The notes under the pieces were generated by a model that saw only the letters and a list, made by a program, of their open reading frames with translations, made no database searches and had not been told where the DNA came from. A program made the translations under genes and the position numbers. Positions 53,130-64,000 of a stretch of 64,000 nucleotides of DNA are shown here, piece after piece. Position 1 is the first letter of the stretch. Each line of letters starts with the position of its first letter. The stretch is from Guadua angustifolia (taxonomy: Eukaryota > Streptophyta > Magnoliopsida > Poales > Poaceae): NCBI GenBank assembly GCA_036346375.1, contig CM070511.1, positions 5,332,001 through 5,396,000 of the forward strand. The letters are read 5' to 3'.

Positions 53130-53648
53130 CTACATCCAGAAATCGTCATCATCATCGTCGTCTTCATCCGACGAGAGCAAGACGTCGCCGGAGGAGGAGC
53201 CGGAGGAGGAGTTGTCCAAGCGGTACAAGACGAGGATGTAGTCGCCGGCGTCCTCCTCGCTAACGCCGTCGTCGTCGCTCCCCGCCGCCAACTTCGGCTC
53301 CTCCTCCTCCTCCTGCTCCTCCTCGTCCTCCTCCTCCTCACCCGGCTTCTCCTCGTGGTCGCGGCTGCCGCTGCCACCGCCGCTGCTGCTGCCGCCTCCG
53401 CTGCCGCTACCACTACCGCCGCCGCAGCCGCCGCCACCGCGGATGGCCTCCTCCTCCTCCTCTGCCCGCAACTGGGGGACCCAGTTGACGGACGCCGATG
53501 ATCGGGCCGACGGTGACGGCGACCGGAGTCGTGGCCGCTTCCTGGCGGATTCAGTCTGCGTCGACATAGCGGAGGAGGATGAGGACGAGGAGGCCGACAT
53601 TGCAGAGGAGGGAGAGAATAGGAATGGCTTGGGGGAAGTTGTGAACAT
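53130..53648 (-). CDS. Small acidic, low-complexity protein, intact, unknown
   Basis: 172 codons on minus, no frameshift or stop. The true start could be M1 or M17 (MSASSSSSSS, 53600). Layout: Ser-rich start, a basic patch RKRPRLRSPSPSARS (about residues 37-51) that could be a nuclear signal, EEEEEA, a Gly/Ser run (residues 70-92), an acidic stretch of Glu (about 99-116), then DYILVLYRLDNSSSGSSSGD and a final Asp run with FWM. A TATA-like TTATATTAACC lies 40 bases upstream on minus (near 53673). The 3' flank is cut by solo LTR E. I do not recognise it. It might be a host gene fragment carried by a transposon, or a real small gene. GC bias and repeat codons can also keep a frame open by chance. 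Confidence 0.45.
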   Translation of the reverse strand: MFTTSPKPFLFSPSSAMSASSSSSSSAMSTQTESARKRPRLRSPSPSARSSASVNWVPQLRAEEEEEAIRGGGGCGGGSGSGSGGGSSSGGGSGSRDHEEKPGEEEEDEEEQEEEEEPKLAAGSDDDGVSEEDAGDYILVLYRLDNSSSGSSSGDVLLSSDEDDDDDDDFWM

Positions 53649-53719
53649 GAACTGCTACCCCGGTGGTTAATATAAGCACCGAAAGGCGAAGGGACGCCCG
53701 CGCGTCTAGCATACCGATC

Positions 53720-53847
53720 GTCCGTGGAGTAGAAAAGCAAGTCTGAGATTCTCCTATCTATGTAAATATGTGCACATGGGATCGTCCCGTCGGTAGAAAA
53801 GCAAGTACACGATTCTCCTGTCTATATAAATATGTCGTAGGAGCAAG
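53720..53847. repeat. Tandem duplication, 2 x 64 bases
   Basis: Two units with AGTAGAAAAGCAAGT or GGTAGAAAAGCAAGT, then GATTCTCCT.TCTAT.TAAATATGT, start at 53720 and 53784. They lead into the repeat block that follows. Confidence 0.7.
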
Positions 53848-54960
53848 CTATGGGTCATGGGCTTGGGGGTCTCCGGGAGTTATCTCTACCGCACTAATAG
53901 GGTCCACCCTCGGACCCTAAAAACCCATAGCAGCCTTATTCTCTGTGATCGTAGCAATCGCAGCAGAAAGTGATTGGCCGGGAGACCAAAGCTCTACACC
54001 TGTTGTCTTGCTAGGTGCTCTCCTCAAGCACAGGAGCCGATTACGCAGACTGGACGATCCGGCTAAGGTTAGGATAACTCACTAGATCATCCCCTACGCG
54101 TACAACTTTCGCCGTGGACTACAATGGAACTACAAATCAGGATGATCCGGTATGTGTAAATATATGTATACCAGACCATCCCACCGGCAAAAAGCCTTCG
54201 AAGTTATCTTGCGTGCCCGAACTCCACAAGTGAAAGAGTGCAACGTAAAATGGCCATACCTTTCGGTACTGATTTAGTGTTGAAGTAATTAATCACCCGC
54301 ACGGTCCTAAATGTTCACATCGTTCGCGGGGGGCGCTACATTTCACACGGATCGATCGATTACACCGAAAGGAACAACTACGAGTGGCGCAACATTCAGA
54401 TAACTCGTCCTTACATGAATATCCGACAAGAGCTAACACCACTAAAATCAACTCAGCACTACGTGTCCGTACGTTCTCGGGCTAGGAATGCCCAAAGATC
54501 GGAGCCGGAGCTGGATCAGCCTCGCGCTCTGCAACAGAGTCGCCGGCAGGCTCGTGGAGGTCATGATAGTAGAAAGTGATTGGCCGGGAGACCAAAGCTC
54601 TACACCTGTTGTCTTGCTAGGTTCTCTCCTCAAGTACGGGAGCCGATTACACAGACCGGACGATCCGGACCAGGTTAGGATAACGTACCGGGTCATCCCC
54701 TATGCGTACAACTTTCGCCGTGGGCTACAACGGAACTACAAATCAGGATGATCCGGTATGTGTAAATATATGTATACCGGACCATCCTACCGGCAAAAAG
54801 CTTTCGGTACAGATTGTCATGAAAGAGTACAAAGTTAAATAAAATTGTCATGAAATGCATCGTTCCAATCTAGGCGAACACAGCGAAATCGAAATACGAC
54901 ATATCAAGCAAGTTAGAGTGCATAACAACCGAAAAGACAAGTGGCGCATTAAGCAAAGAA
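53848..54960. repeat. Diverged direct repeats with near-palindromes
   Basis: A 236-base segment (AGAAAGTGATTGGCCGGGAG to CCGGCAAAAAGC) occurs at 53965-54200 and 54571-54806. Each ends in a near-palindrome GGATGATCCGGTATGTG...CCGGACCATCC (54140-54181, 54746-54787). The left of each copy reads on minus as a fragment of the protein tail at 54963-55473 (for example EREADPAPAPIFG near 54530), so the block is a degenerate array of gene-tail units. No complete gene. The class of repeat is unknown. Confidence 0.6.
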
Positions 54961-54962
54961 CT

Positions 54963-55473
54963 ACTCGTCCGTGCTTGGACTAGTACCAAAAAGATCGGAG
55001 CCAGAGCTGGAGTCTTCCCTATCAGCCTCGCGCTCAACACCGTCGGCGTCAGGCTCATCGAGGTTCTCCTCCTGGGACTTTGTAGCTTTAGTCTCCTCAT
55101 GAGGGGCCTGTGAACCTGTTGGTGAAGGGGTCGGAGCAATCGCTTGGTCGCCAGCAAGGGGGTCTGATGGGCCTGTCTATGCCGCACTGTCAGGTTCGGA
55201 GGTCAGATCCACAACACCCGTATCAGCAATATTCTCTGTGATTTGAGTAATCACAGCAATGTGTGTTGAGTCCGGAGACTAATGTTCTGTACATGTTGGC
55301 GCAGTGTTATCCTCATCAGGGGCCTCAGGGGCTGTAGGTGAACTCACAGGAGCACACTCGGAGGCAATGACTGGATCGTCGTCAACTTGAGGAGTCGGCA
55401 CCGCATCGATAGGTGCGGAACTCAATGATACTACACTCTGAGCGGCCATCTCGTCAGTCATGTTAGCATGCAC
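54963..55473 (-). pseudogene. Unknown acidic protein tail, two stops
   Basis: On minus: MHANMTDEMAAQSVVSLSSA, then DEDNTAPTCTEH and a stop (55279), SPDSTHIAVITQITENIAD, a stop (about 55180), then SPTGSQAPHEETKATKSQEE, EPDADGVEREADRED and GSDLFGTSPSTDE with the final stop at 54963. All three pieces are in one frame, so two point changes (for example TGG to TAG) broke one gene of at least 170 codons. Ser/Pro/Glu-rich, disordered. Shorter relatives lie at about 54480-54640 and 53935-54020. Not recognised. Confidence 0.5.
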
Positions 55474-55498
55474 GGACGTATGTTCGGTCTCAGTCGAG

Positions 55499-58400
55499 TG
55501 TAGGATCGGATGACGACAATCAGAGGGGGGGTGAATGATTGCGCGGAAGCTAAAATCAAATTTTTGATCTACTAAAAATTCACCCTAATTCGGACTCAAA
55601 TAATTGTTTCGTATTCAACAAAACAGAGTATATGCGTTCGGTAAATTGTGAATTCCCGGAGATCTAGCTGTCGGATTGACCATAGCGCATCATGCGTGAA
55701 CAGTAATCCGTGATTTACTGTAGCAACGCGTGTACTGTAGCACCGGAATTACTGTAGCGCTCGGACGTCTCCTTTTCATGCATGCATGCGCCGTCTCCTT
55801 TATTTGCATGAATCACCAGATCAATGCAAGCTTCTAGTCGCCTTAATCCCTTGCCTTCATGCATGCGTGCAATCACAATCAAGCGCTAACGTCGCATGCT
55901 GCCGCACCTCAGAAAAACAAGGAGAGCCAGCCACCGGAGCCAACAAAAAGCATCGCATGAAAAACGGCTACGTCCCAGCCGCCAGAAAAAGCTCCTTTTA
56001 TTTCTTTTGTCTAACAATACTCTAACATAAAAGAGTACAAACCCTAATTCCTTGCTCCAGAATAAACAGAGGACACCTCCCTCTATTTATATAGAGCAAC
56101 CACAAAGAGATTAAATACAACTCCACTTCCAACATGGAAAGAGTTTGTATCTATCTCAACTTGGCCCAACATGGCCAAAAACAAACACAGAGATTGAATA
56201 CAACTCCACTTCCAACATGGAAAGAGTTCATATTTATCTCTACTTGGCCCACATGGCCAAAAACATCTCTTTGCACGCATGAGCAGCCCACCTGCTGCGC
56301 ATACGTGACTAACCAGCCTTCACGTGCATGTTCTCTAGCCCGAACGTCCCGCATGACATCCTCGACCACCAGGACCTCGATTCCTCCCTGAACCTAGTCC
56401 CGAACCTTAGTTCCTCCATGAACCTAGTTCCGGTCCCGTCATCGACCACGTTCGCCCTCGAGCAACACCCACACACCTAATAAACAAACAACGATCCGAG
56501 CACAAGTCCACGACTTGACTCAAAGTCAATCCATGCAACCACTCACATGAGTGCATTGCATCAAACAAAATCATTAATCAATCATAATTATGCTCAATGG
56601 TCCGGTGCTACTACCCCTAGGCCGGTAGCACTAGGAAAAGCAACCAACACTCAAATTGCTTCAATTTGAAGATCCAATTCAAATCAAACTCAATTTCAAA
56701 TCAATCCAATCTCAAATCTTGTCAATTACTCATCACACACAAGGATAGACCTCCACATGGTCTTTCAATCTCCCCCTTGATGAGTATATTGACAAACACA
56801 TGGAAAGGCATAAGTATTGAGTTTGAATAAAGAGAAGAAAACAATTTGAATGCAAAGCCAAACTTGATCAAAGAAATAGAAATGAAGAACATGACCAAAT
56901 TGGCAACTTATGATATATGAACGATAGCAAAGATTAACAAAGATCATAAGAAAGAAGAATCAAGTGCAAAATGATGCCTTTTCTACGATTTCTCCCCCTT
57001 TTGGCAATATAGGCATCAAGGTGACATTTTCTTTTCTCCCCCTTTTTTTGTTGTTTTTATGCAAGTAATGCAGCCTAAGGGAGCTTTGAAGATTATCCAT
57101 GTGATCAACAAGACAAGTTATGACACCAAGCTAAGTTATGGCAAAAAATAGACTAAGCTAAGGCATGTCCAAGTGCAAATAATCATTTTGCTAGCAAGAT
57201 TTAATTAAAACCATGTCATTTTTAGCATGATTGAACATGAGCAACACTTGTCATTAGTTTCAAAACTAGAAGCAAAGCCATTCAAAGGATCAAATAGAAA
57301 ACCTAGAGTTCAACCTACTCAACACTTTGGGAAATCTAGAAGTGCACACAAGGTCCTTCGAGCCTTTTTTTTCATTGTATGCAAATTTTTCTTTGAATCT
57401 TTGAAAGACATAGCGGGGTGCAAATGTTTGACATTATTTGCATTCTTTACCCACATATGTTTTTTTTTTGCATTTTTTAAAGCAATTGACTCAAGCCATA
57501 ATCGATCATCTCAAGAGGGACTCTTAAGAGAATAATCTTGGTCATACACAACACATTCCAAGTTCATCTCAAGTGCAATGAGAAGCCGTCTTGTGAATGT
57601 GAGGTGTTGAGTCTAATGCGCACAAAAAGAGTCAATTTTGCTTCACATTCATTTTAGCATTTTCATGTTAAGCAAGTGAAGGACTCAAGTATGGATCAAA
57701 CAAGATTCACCCAAGTTGCTATAGGGACTCTAAAGAATTCCAGAATTTCACAAATCATGGCAAATACACCTAGAGAAGAAACTTAGCAAGTAAACGCAAC
57801 ATGTTTTATCAAGTTTTTCTTTTAACGCTTATTTTTCAATTTTTGTAAGCTTAGCAAGATAAATGAACTTGGACATATCTAAGCAATTAATTTTCTTCAT
57901 AATATAGCATGGTGTATAAAATGAAACATGGATCATGTGCATAATAGACAAAGCTCATAAAATGAAAAATCAAGTCTATATGCAATGCATGAGACAGATT
58001 TTTAAACTCCCCCTCAACATGTGATTTCATTTTAATCACAAATCTGGTTCAAATTGAGTTATTAGCAAGATTAATCTCAAGAAAGATCGAAAAAAAACTC
58101 AATTAAAGCCAGAAACACAAAATGGAGGGAAGAAGTCAAGAAACTGCGAACTGGGTGGCTATAGAGTATAGAAAAGAAGGTAGAGAACACTATAGCTCAG
58201 ACTCGCTCTCATCTTCCCCAATGACTAACATAGGAAAGCTGCCTCTCGATCCCAAACTAAGGAGTGCACACAGACCCTGTCTACCCAGGGGGCCCAACAC
58301 TTGCTAGACTTATAAGACTGTGAGGAAACTCAACCTAGAGAGAAGAGAGAACAGCTAATTAAGCATGATAGCAACCTAAAGCACAAGATGAGATGTCCAT

Positions 58401-58522
58401 GCAAAGCATGTCAGAAGTCTAAGTGATGTGAACTCATAACTCTAAGGAATAAAACCCATAAACACCCAGAGCAATACAAAAGGAAAAACTGAAATAAAAT
58501 ATAATACATAATATACAGATCA
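55499..58522 (-). repeat. 3' LTR of the copia element (3024 bp)
   Basis: On plus starts TGTAGGATCGGATGACG and ends ATATACAGATCA. It shares the blocks CAATCTCCCCCTTGATGAG (56766 and 63530), TTCTCCCCCTTTTGGCAATA (56992 and 63850) and TTGTTGTTTTTATGCAAGTA (57049, 63909) with the 5' LTR. A TATA box reads TATATAAATAGAGGG on minus near 56095-56081. The minus-strand AGAGGGGGGGTGAAT sequence near its end (55521, plus) is usual in SIRE LTRs. Small ORFs within (55786-56947, 57227-57535) are not genes. Confidence 0.82.
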
Positions 58523-58532
58523 GCTCCCCCTC
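58523..58532 (-). other. Polypurine tract of the copia element
   Basis: On minus GAGGGGGAGC directly before the TGATCTG start of the 3' LTR. Confidence 0.75.
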
Positions 58533-59560
58533 ACGTAAGGTCGTCGGGCACACAACTCCAAGCTCACTCCTCAAGGCAACAAACCTAGAGCTATCCAAAG
58601 GCTTGGTAAAGATATCGGCCAACCGGTGGTCACTCTCCACAAACCGAAGCACTTTGTCTCCTTTCTCCACATGGTCTCTAAGGAAGTGATATCTAATATC
58701 AATGTGACCAAGTCTCCTATGCCAAAAGGAGAGATCACGGGACTCAGAAGCAATCAAACACCGAAGAGAGTCTCCGGAAGAAATGTAAAAATCAGCACGA
58801 AAGACCATCCCAAATCTAGAAATCCCAAAACTAACTCTCGATGAATCGAGGATTCTACAATCATTGCTCTTAAAGCTTACCTCGAAAGAGTCATCGATAA
58901 GCCGAGAAGCGGAAAGCAAATTATATTGCAGCTTACTCACTAAGGCAACGCCCTTAAGAATAAAATTTTCATTAATGCAGATTTACCTTTAGCAATGACT
59001 CTACGAAGAAGCATCCCCAAAAGTGATCAACTCATCACCGGGGCTCGGACTAGGAAGAGAACCAACGAGAGTTTCCATCATATGGCGAGAACAACCGAGT
59101 CAACAATCCAAACATCTCCTTCCCCATCCGACAAACCCGATCAAGTCAAAGAGAGAGAGAAGACTCAAGAATGGGATAAAGTGAGGACACGGGAACCCAA
59201 TCTTCAATCACACGACGTCTCAAAGTACCGACCACGAGAGGAAGAAGATCGACTCTAGTGTCTCTCTGACTCGACTCTCACAAGATCAGAAGAAGCAACT
59301 CTAGTAGAAGATGTAGGAGCTATCACTGGTTTGGCCCGCTATGGTGCAAAGGCCGGACCATCCCAACGAGGTTGCCCAAATCTCCTACCGAAAACACCTC
59401 ACGCCAAGGAAGGCGATATCTACCTCGATGGGAAAAGCGAGGAATATCAAGAGGGCGGTGGAAAGATCGACCACGAGCAACTCGGGACTAAAACTCAATC
59501 TGAGCAAAGACGAAAACCGAGTCTGGGCGCTGCTCAAAAAGCAAGCGACTCTCTAACTCC
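58533..59560 (-). pseudogene. Copia protease/pre-integrase fused to RNase H tail (internal deletion)
   Basis: On minus: VWIVDS (about 59120, the protease active-site region, broken after Ser), then DELITFGDAS in another frame (about 59035), then one frame 58940-58434: KLQYNLLSASRLIDDSFEV, FGISRFGMVFRADF, LSFWHRRLGHI (gag-pre-integrase) running straight into IRYHFLRDHVEKGD and ADIFTKPLDSSRF, the end of copia RNase H. Integrase, RT and most of RNase H are missing between HI and DIRYHF near 58755. The frame ends inside the LTR. Confidence 0.82.
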
Positions 59561-59670
59561 CAAGTTTAGTAGCGATTAATTACGCGCGCGCTTAGGAGCA
59601 CTTTCGAGTCACTCACTACTCAATAATTAAAATCAACATCATCATCACAATAATAAATTTGATGATGACC

Positions 59671-61873
59671 TCAATGAATACCCCTAAGAGCATCAACATG
59701 CTCTACCCAAACATAATTAATTGAAGTGCCATTCGAGTAAAATCTACTAGAGCATGAATATTTCGCTTTGCTAGAGGCGTATGACAGAGAAGCACCCTTC
59801 GCCGTAAGTCCCATGGACAACCCCAAGAGACCTAAACACAAGTGGTACTCACCCCGAGCTACCACTATCTCTCCACTCTTGGAGGCACGCATAACTGAAG
59901 GCGGATGCGCCCATGCGTGCTCCAAGTAATCAAATCCTAGACCTTGATTGAATCTGCTAATTTTGGACTGGTCTAGAATGAGATTGAGTTTCTTCTTGCC
60001 TCCAACAAATTTCTCAAGAGTGCTCATAAGATACTGACACTCTCGGAAAAAGTGAGGCGCATGAAGAGCAAGGGGAAGGAGTAGAAGAAGAGCCAGAAGA
60101 AGATGATCGAACAACGCGTGCATATTTTTCCCTATACACGGCTGCCTCAAATTTGAGAGACTCACAGGAAGTACAAGAAGCATCCCTAATTCGACCAACC
60201 TGGGCCTCTGATTTCTTCCTAAGCTCTGCGTGGACCTTATCCACGTCATCCTCAACCCCAATACACAGCAAGCAACCATTATTTGACTTAACTAGTAAGT
60301 CCTTAGCAAGTTGATCACACTTGGCATTCAAAGCTTCATTATCAAGTTTTAGTTGCTTACAGCCCTCACATGAGCTGATTGGGTCCTTAGAAGCATGCAA
60401 TTCAAGTTCATCATTTCTAGCAGAAAGCTTCCTAAGGTGACAACTCATGGCATCAATTTCAGCAAGTAGCTTAGGGCAATTTTCACAAGATGCAATTGTG
60501 TGAGTATGAAGAAAACTAGCATCAATAGGAATAGGATCAATAGAACATGTGCTAGCATCCTTCGACCTAAGAGCCTCAAGATCAGAAACCACACTATCAT
60601 GCAGGGTTCTTAGGTTCTCCAACTCCACAAGCACACCATCACAGAGAGTACAACTATCAGAGTCTCGGGAGGAACATGATTTAAGTGAAGCTAACTCCCG
60701 AGACAAGGTATCTACTTCCTTCTCTAACTCAGAACCCTAGCTCTAGCTCTAGCATGAAATTTTTCTAATTTGCAAAAAGCTTCATTGAGCTGGTCATAGG
60801 AAGGTACTCGTCCGAGTCATTTGAGAGCTCGGAGTAGCCGATGTCGTTGGTGTTTGCCATGAAGCACATGCCGAGAAGTCGCCACCGCTTTCTTCTCTTG
60901 CGGATCATCGCCGCTTGCCGCTCCATGTCTCCGTGTCGGAGAGGCCGATGTCGCCGAGGGCGGCGAGGACGCGTGGAAGAGCTTCTTGTTCTTCGAGAAG
61001 TTGCGGTATTTCTTCTCGCTTGCGCTGCTCATGAACCGGAGGCTTTTGTTGCGTTCTTGTCGGTGTAGTCGTTTTGCCGAACCACCGAGTCGTTTTTGCC
61101 CTTCTCCGCTTTAGGACAATTCGCCGAATGTGGTTGGGGCCGCCACATTCAAGCGGTGATCCCACCACCTCTCTTCTCTCTCTCACCCTCTTGTAGGCGT
61201 GAGAAAACTTATGAGCTAAAAGAGCAAGCTCGCTTCTAGAAACTTGTCCGCTTGGTCATCGCTAGCTCGCAAAGTGCGAGAGGGAAAACCAACAAGAGAA
61301 TCAAGAGAAGATCCAATGGGATCGGTGACCAAGGCCATCGACCGTGATTTTGTCTTGCGAGAGACGACGTCGATCTCATGAGTCTTGAGTCGAATAAAGC
61401 CCGTCAAGAGTCAAGGTCGACAAGTCGGTAGTATCCTTGATGGTGGTCACTTTCATTTCCCAAACACGAAGATCGAAAAGCGGTCAAGAAGTGACGAGCA
61501 TTATCCGAGTCAGGGTATGTGCAACCAACTGCTTGGAGATCGCTCAAAATTTTAGTAAATCGACCAAAACACTCGTCAAGACTCTCACCAGCGTGTTGTT
61601 CAAACTTGTTGTACTCACGCTTGTGTTGATCCTGCCTCACGGTCTTGATTTGGGTAGTGCCCTCATGGTATGCATCGAGGGTCACCCAAATCTCATGAGC
61701 GGATCGCAGGTGAGAGATCCGATCATACTCACTGCGGCTGAGTCCCTGTATGAGAATGTTCCTCGCCTTAGCATTTGCCTCAACGTCAGCCATATTGCCA
61801 ACCGTGACGTTCTCATCGGCAGGAACCTCATATGGGAGCTTCACCTTCTGCCATATCAGGAAGCCCTGGGCAG
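59671..61873 (-). pseudogene. gag of the copia element, N-terminus deleted
   Basis: On minus begins mid-domain directly at the LTR end: QGFLIWQKVKLPYEVPADEN, ILIQGLSRSEYDRISHLRSAHEIW, then EYNKFEQHAGESLDECFGRF (61871-61404). After several stops and frameshifts it goes on with 60706-60014, a coiled coil with Cys pairs (SCENCPKLLAEIDAM, CEGCKQLKLDNEALNAKCDQ, SCTSCESLKFE), and LNLILDQSKISRFNQGLGFD in 60000-59880. This long spacer-rich gag is typical of SIRE. The first about 50 residues and the primer-binding site are gone. Confidence 0.8.
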
Positions 61874-64000
61874 TGAAGGATCGAGATGGCGAACAGAGGG
61901 GGGGTGAATGGTCGCAAATAAATTTTCCCCCAAAATACTCCAACTAAAACCGAGAAAAGATCGCGCAAGGGAAATCGTGAAACCCGCAAAAACCGGAACG
62001 ACTAGACAACAATGTGTATCCCTAGCTTACATGGATATTATCCATAAAATATGTGAGGATTTTTCAATCACAATCCTGGTTGTCAAGTGTCCAAAAGAAA
62101 GAGGAATCAATTCAAATACTTCTTTTCTAAAAGAGATCAAGCCAAAACACAAAAGTCTCTTTTAGAAAAGCAAAAGCAGATATTTCCAGAATCTGTCTTT
62201 AATTTGAACAGGAGGTTGGTGGGTTTCTGCTGCTCAAAAAATTGTGAGAAATTTTCTCCCTATGAGAAGATGAGTCGTGAAGCTCTCCACCAAAATTCAG
62301 ATCAAAAGGCAAAGTAGAAAAATCATCATAAATCTATGAACACAGACAGTCAGAAACTTCGGGCAGAAAATTTAGGGCTCGGTTTTCACTTCATAGCACC
62401 CAAACGGTGAAACCAGTGGACTCCAAACTTTTTCTAAAGATGGGTATAGGAGTCCCGCACAATCTCCAATATGAATCACTCCAGAAGGATTTTTCTAGAT
62501 TTTTCTAAAAATCAAAGACTAACTGCTGCGCGAAGAACAAGTTCTGGACAGAACTGGAACTTGAAAGAAGAGATGATCTCTACTCAATCAAAGAGTGCAA
62601 AAGAGATGTAAAACCATATGAACACACTCAAAACATCCAAGATCAGCATTTAGAAGGAGGAGGCAAATCCAAATTGCATGAATATAGATTGCGGGAAAGT
62701 AAATGCGTAATGTAAATGCTGAATTTAAATTATGAAAGTAAAGACATAATGTAAATGCGAATTTAAATTCACAATGATGCAAAGAAATTTCTTTGTATTT
62801 CTGGTGGAAGGTTTACAAAGCCTCACTTCATGTGGGCAAAGCTCAAAGGAGCAACTCAAACCTTCAAGGAGGAGGCCACCCTCCACCCCTATTTATACTA
62901 CTCTTGGGCCACCTACCACCCTTGGATGAGTCCCTCAACCCTAGGACACTCATCTAAGGGCTAGGATTGACCCACTCACACAGCCATGCAAGGGCTAACC
63001 CAAACCCACACACATACCGGGTTTTCTTGCACGGTTTTCAAAGCACACTACCTAGACCCGCTAACCTATCAACTAGACCGCAATCCGACGGCCCTCATTG
63101 ATCCACGCGCATCTAGCTAGCATCATCTCCTTTCCTTATCTTCTTGGCTTGCCCGACTCCGCCTCCGGTCATCTTCCGCGATCTCCCGACCGTCTCGACC
63201 TCCGACGCCTCGCCTAGTCCCGGTCATCCTCCGCCTCACCATGACCTAGCACCGCCGCCTCAAGAACCATCAAAGACAAGGAAAACCTTTCACATAGCAA
63301 TGCCCACAAATATATTCAATGATTATCCCAAAATCATTAATCATTCATAATTACTCTCAATGGTCCGATGCTACGCCCCACGCTGGTAGCACTAGGAAAA
63401 GCAACCAACACTCAAATTGCTTCATACCGAAAATCCAATTCAAATCAAACTCAATTTCATATCAAACCAACCTCAACTCTTGTCAATTACTCATCACACA
63501 CAAGGATAGACCTCCACATGGTCTTTCAATCTCCCCCTTGATGAGTATATTGACAAACACCCGAAAAGGCATAAATTTGAGTTTGAAGGAGAAGAAGAAA
63601 GCAATTTGAATGCAAAGCCAAACTCGGTCCAGAGAGAAGGAAATAATATCATGACCAAGTTGGCTAGAAAGATTTTTAGAGCAATATAAAAGAAAGAGCA
63701 AGTTTTCCACAAAAGCTCTAAAATATCCAATAAAACTCACAAGGAACACTCGAATATGCTTATGATCATAAAGGTTTGCAATTGTCACAAAGATCATAAG
63801 AACCAATGTGGATTAGAATTTTTCCTTTGAAGATGCCTTTTCTACATGTTCTCCCCCTTTTGGCAATATAGGCATCAAGAAGACATTTTCTTTTCTCCCC
63901 CTTTTTTTTGTTGTTTTTATGCAAGTAATGCAGTCTAAGGGAGCTTTGAAGATTATCCATGTGATCAACAAGACAAGTTATGACACCAAGCTACGTTATG
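61874..64000 (-). repeat. 5' LTR of the copia element, partial (window end)
   Basis: On plus starts TGAAGGATCGAGATGG, with AGAGGGGGGGTGAATGG at 61894. A TATA-like TATAAATAGGGG reads on minus near 62898-62887. From 63480 to 64000 it aligns closely with 56720-57140 of the 3' LTR. The middle (61950-63300) has diverged more. The outer end is beyond base 64000. Confidence 0.8.

Larger units (their letters stand above)
55499..64000 (-). mobile_element. SIRE-type Ty1/copia element, minus strand, 5' LTR cut by window end
   Basis: Order on minus: 5' LTR (beyond 64000 to 61874), gag (61873-about 59670), protease and a fused pol remnant (about 59300-58523), purine tract, 3' LTR (58522-55499). Copia order is supported by the gag-pre-integrase motif before the RNase H tail. 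The 3-kb LTR and long Cys-rich gag fit the SIRE lineage. Most of integrase, RT and RNase H is deleted. The left flank TCGAG (55494-55498) would be the target duplication; its partner is off-window. Confidence 0.82.

Noticed and set aside
56765..57535. Short ORFs in AT-rich DNA at 56.7-57.5 kb
   Set aside because: Inside the copia LTR and not conserved in its partner.
1..64000. tRNA, rRNA or organelle-derived genes
   Set aside because: No stretch was recognised by eye; only primer-binding sites complementary to tRNA ends were seen. A covariance search would be needed to exclude short RNA genes.

Overview
This window is plant nuclear DNA made almost entirely of transposable elements. The best fit is a grass (Poaceae). 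The evidence is the mix of elements: Tat-type Ty3/gypsy elements with an antisense extra gene, a Reina-type chromovirus, SIRE-type Ty1/copia with 3-kb LTRs, a CACTA element carrying a ULP1-like protease gene, several 3-kb solo LTRs and a fold-back MITE. Codon use is GC-rich in some elements and AT-rich in others. The species cannot be named from this evidence. I see no clear host gene. One small intact acidic ORF (53130-53648, minus) is the only candidate.

Left part (1-24098): two copies of one Tat-lineage Ty3/gypsy family are nested. The outer copy H (plus strand) starts before the window with gag-pol (1-4660). It is cut at 5067 by a complete minus-strand copy E2 (5068-19274, target duplication CTCTT on both sides). 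H then resumes at 19280 with its spacer, its antisense extra gene (19750-23005) and its 3' LTR (23424-24098). E2 is itself interrupted by a 3.5-kb LTR-like insertion (5904-9372). Each copy shows the missing piece of the other, so the junctions can be checked inside the window. The layout of the family is LTR, gag-pol with a second RNase H, spacer, antisense multi-exon gene, polypurine tract, LTR.

Middle (24099-33572): H landed in an older Ty3-like element G, of which an LTR end, a primer-binding site, a leader reading frame and a gag with two zinc knuckles remain. A 3.7-kb solo LTR (27271-30935, duplication ATGGA) splits this gag. Another LTR of a related family (31813) follows and is cut by the CACTA element.

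Centre (33573-about 48760): a CACTA element whose left terminus is visible carries a minus-strand gene with a plant transposase-24-like region and a C-terminal ULP1-like protease domain. A solo LTR (33735-36688, duplication GAAAC) sits in its subterminal repeats. A nearly full-length Reina-type element (38008-45725, duplication CAACA) sits inside the protease exon, between the catalytic His and Asp codons. The right CACTA terminus was not found.

Right part (48760-64000): a decayed hAT-like transposase, a 491-bp fold-back MITE (duplication GTTTGGGG), a 1-kb solo LTR (duplication ATTAC), the acidic ORF, a block of diverged repeats of an unknown gene tail with near-palindromes, and a minus-strand SIRE-type copia element with a large pol deletion, whose 5' LTR runs off the window. 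Order of events from nesting: G, then H, E2 and the 3.5-kb insertion; separately LTR C, then CACTA, then solo LTR B and Reina. I found no obviously new defence or metabolic system. The most interesting items are the conserved spliced antisense gene, the protease-bearing CACTA gene, the acidic ORF and the repeat block at 53.7-55.5 kb.
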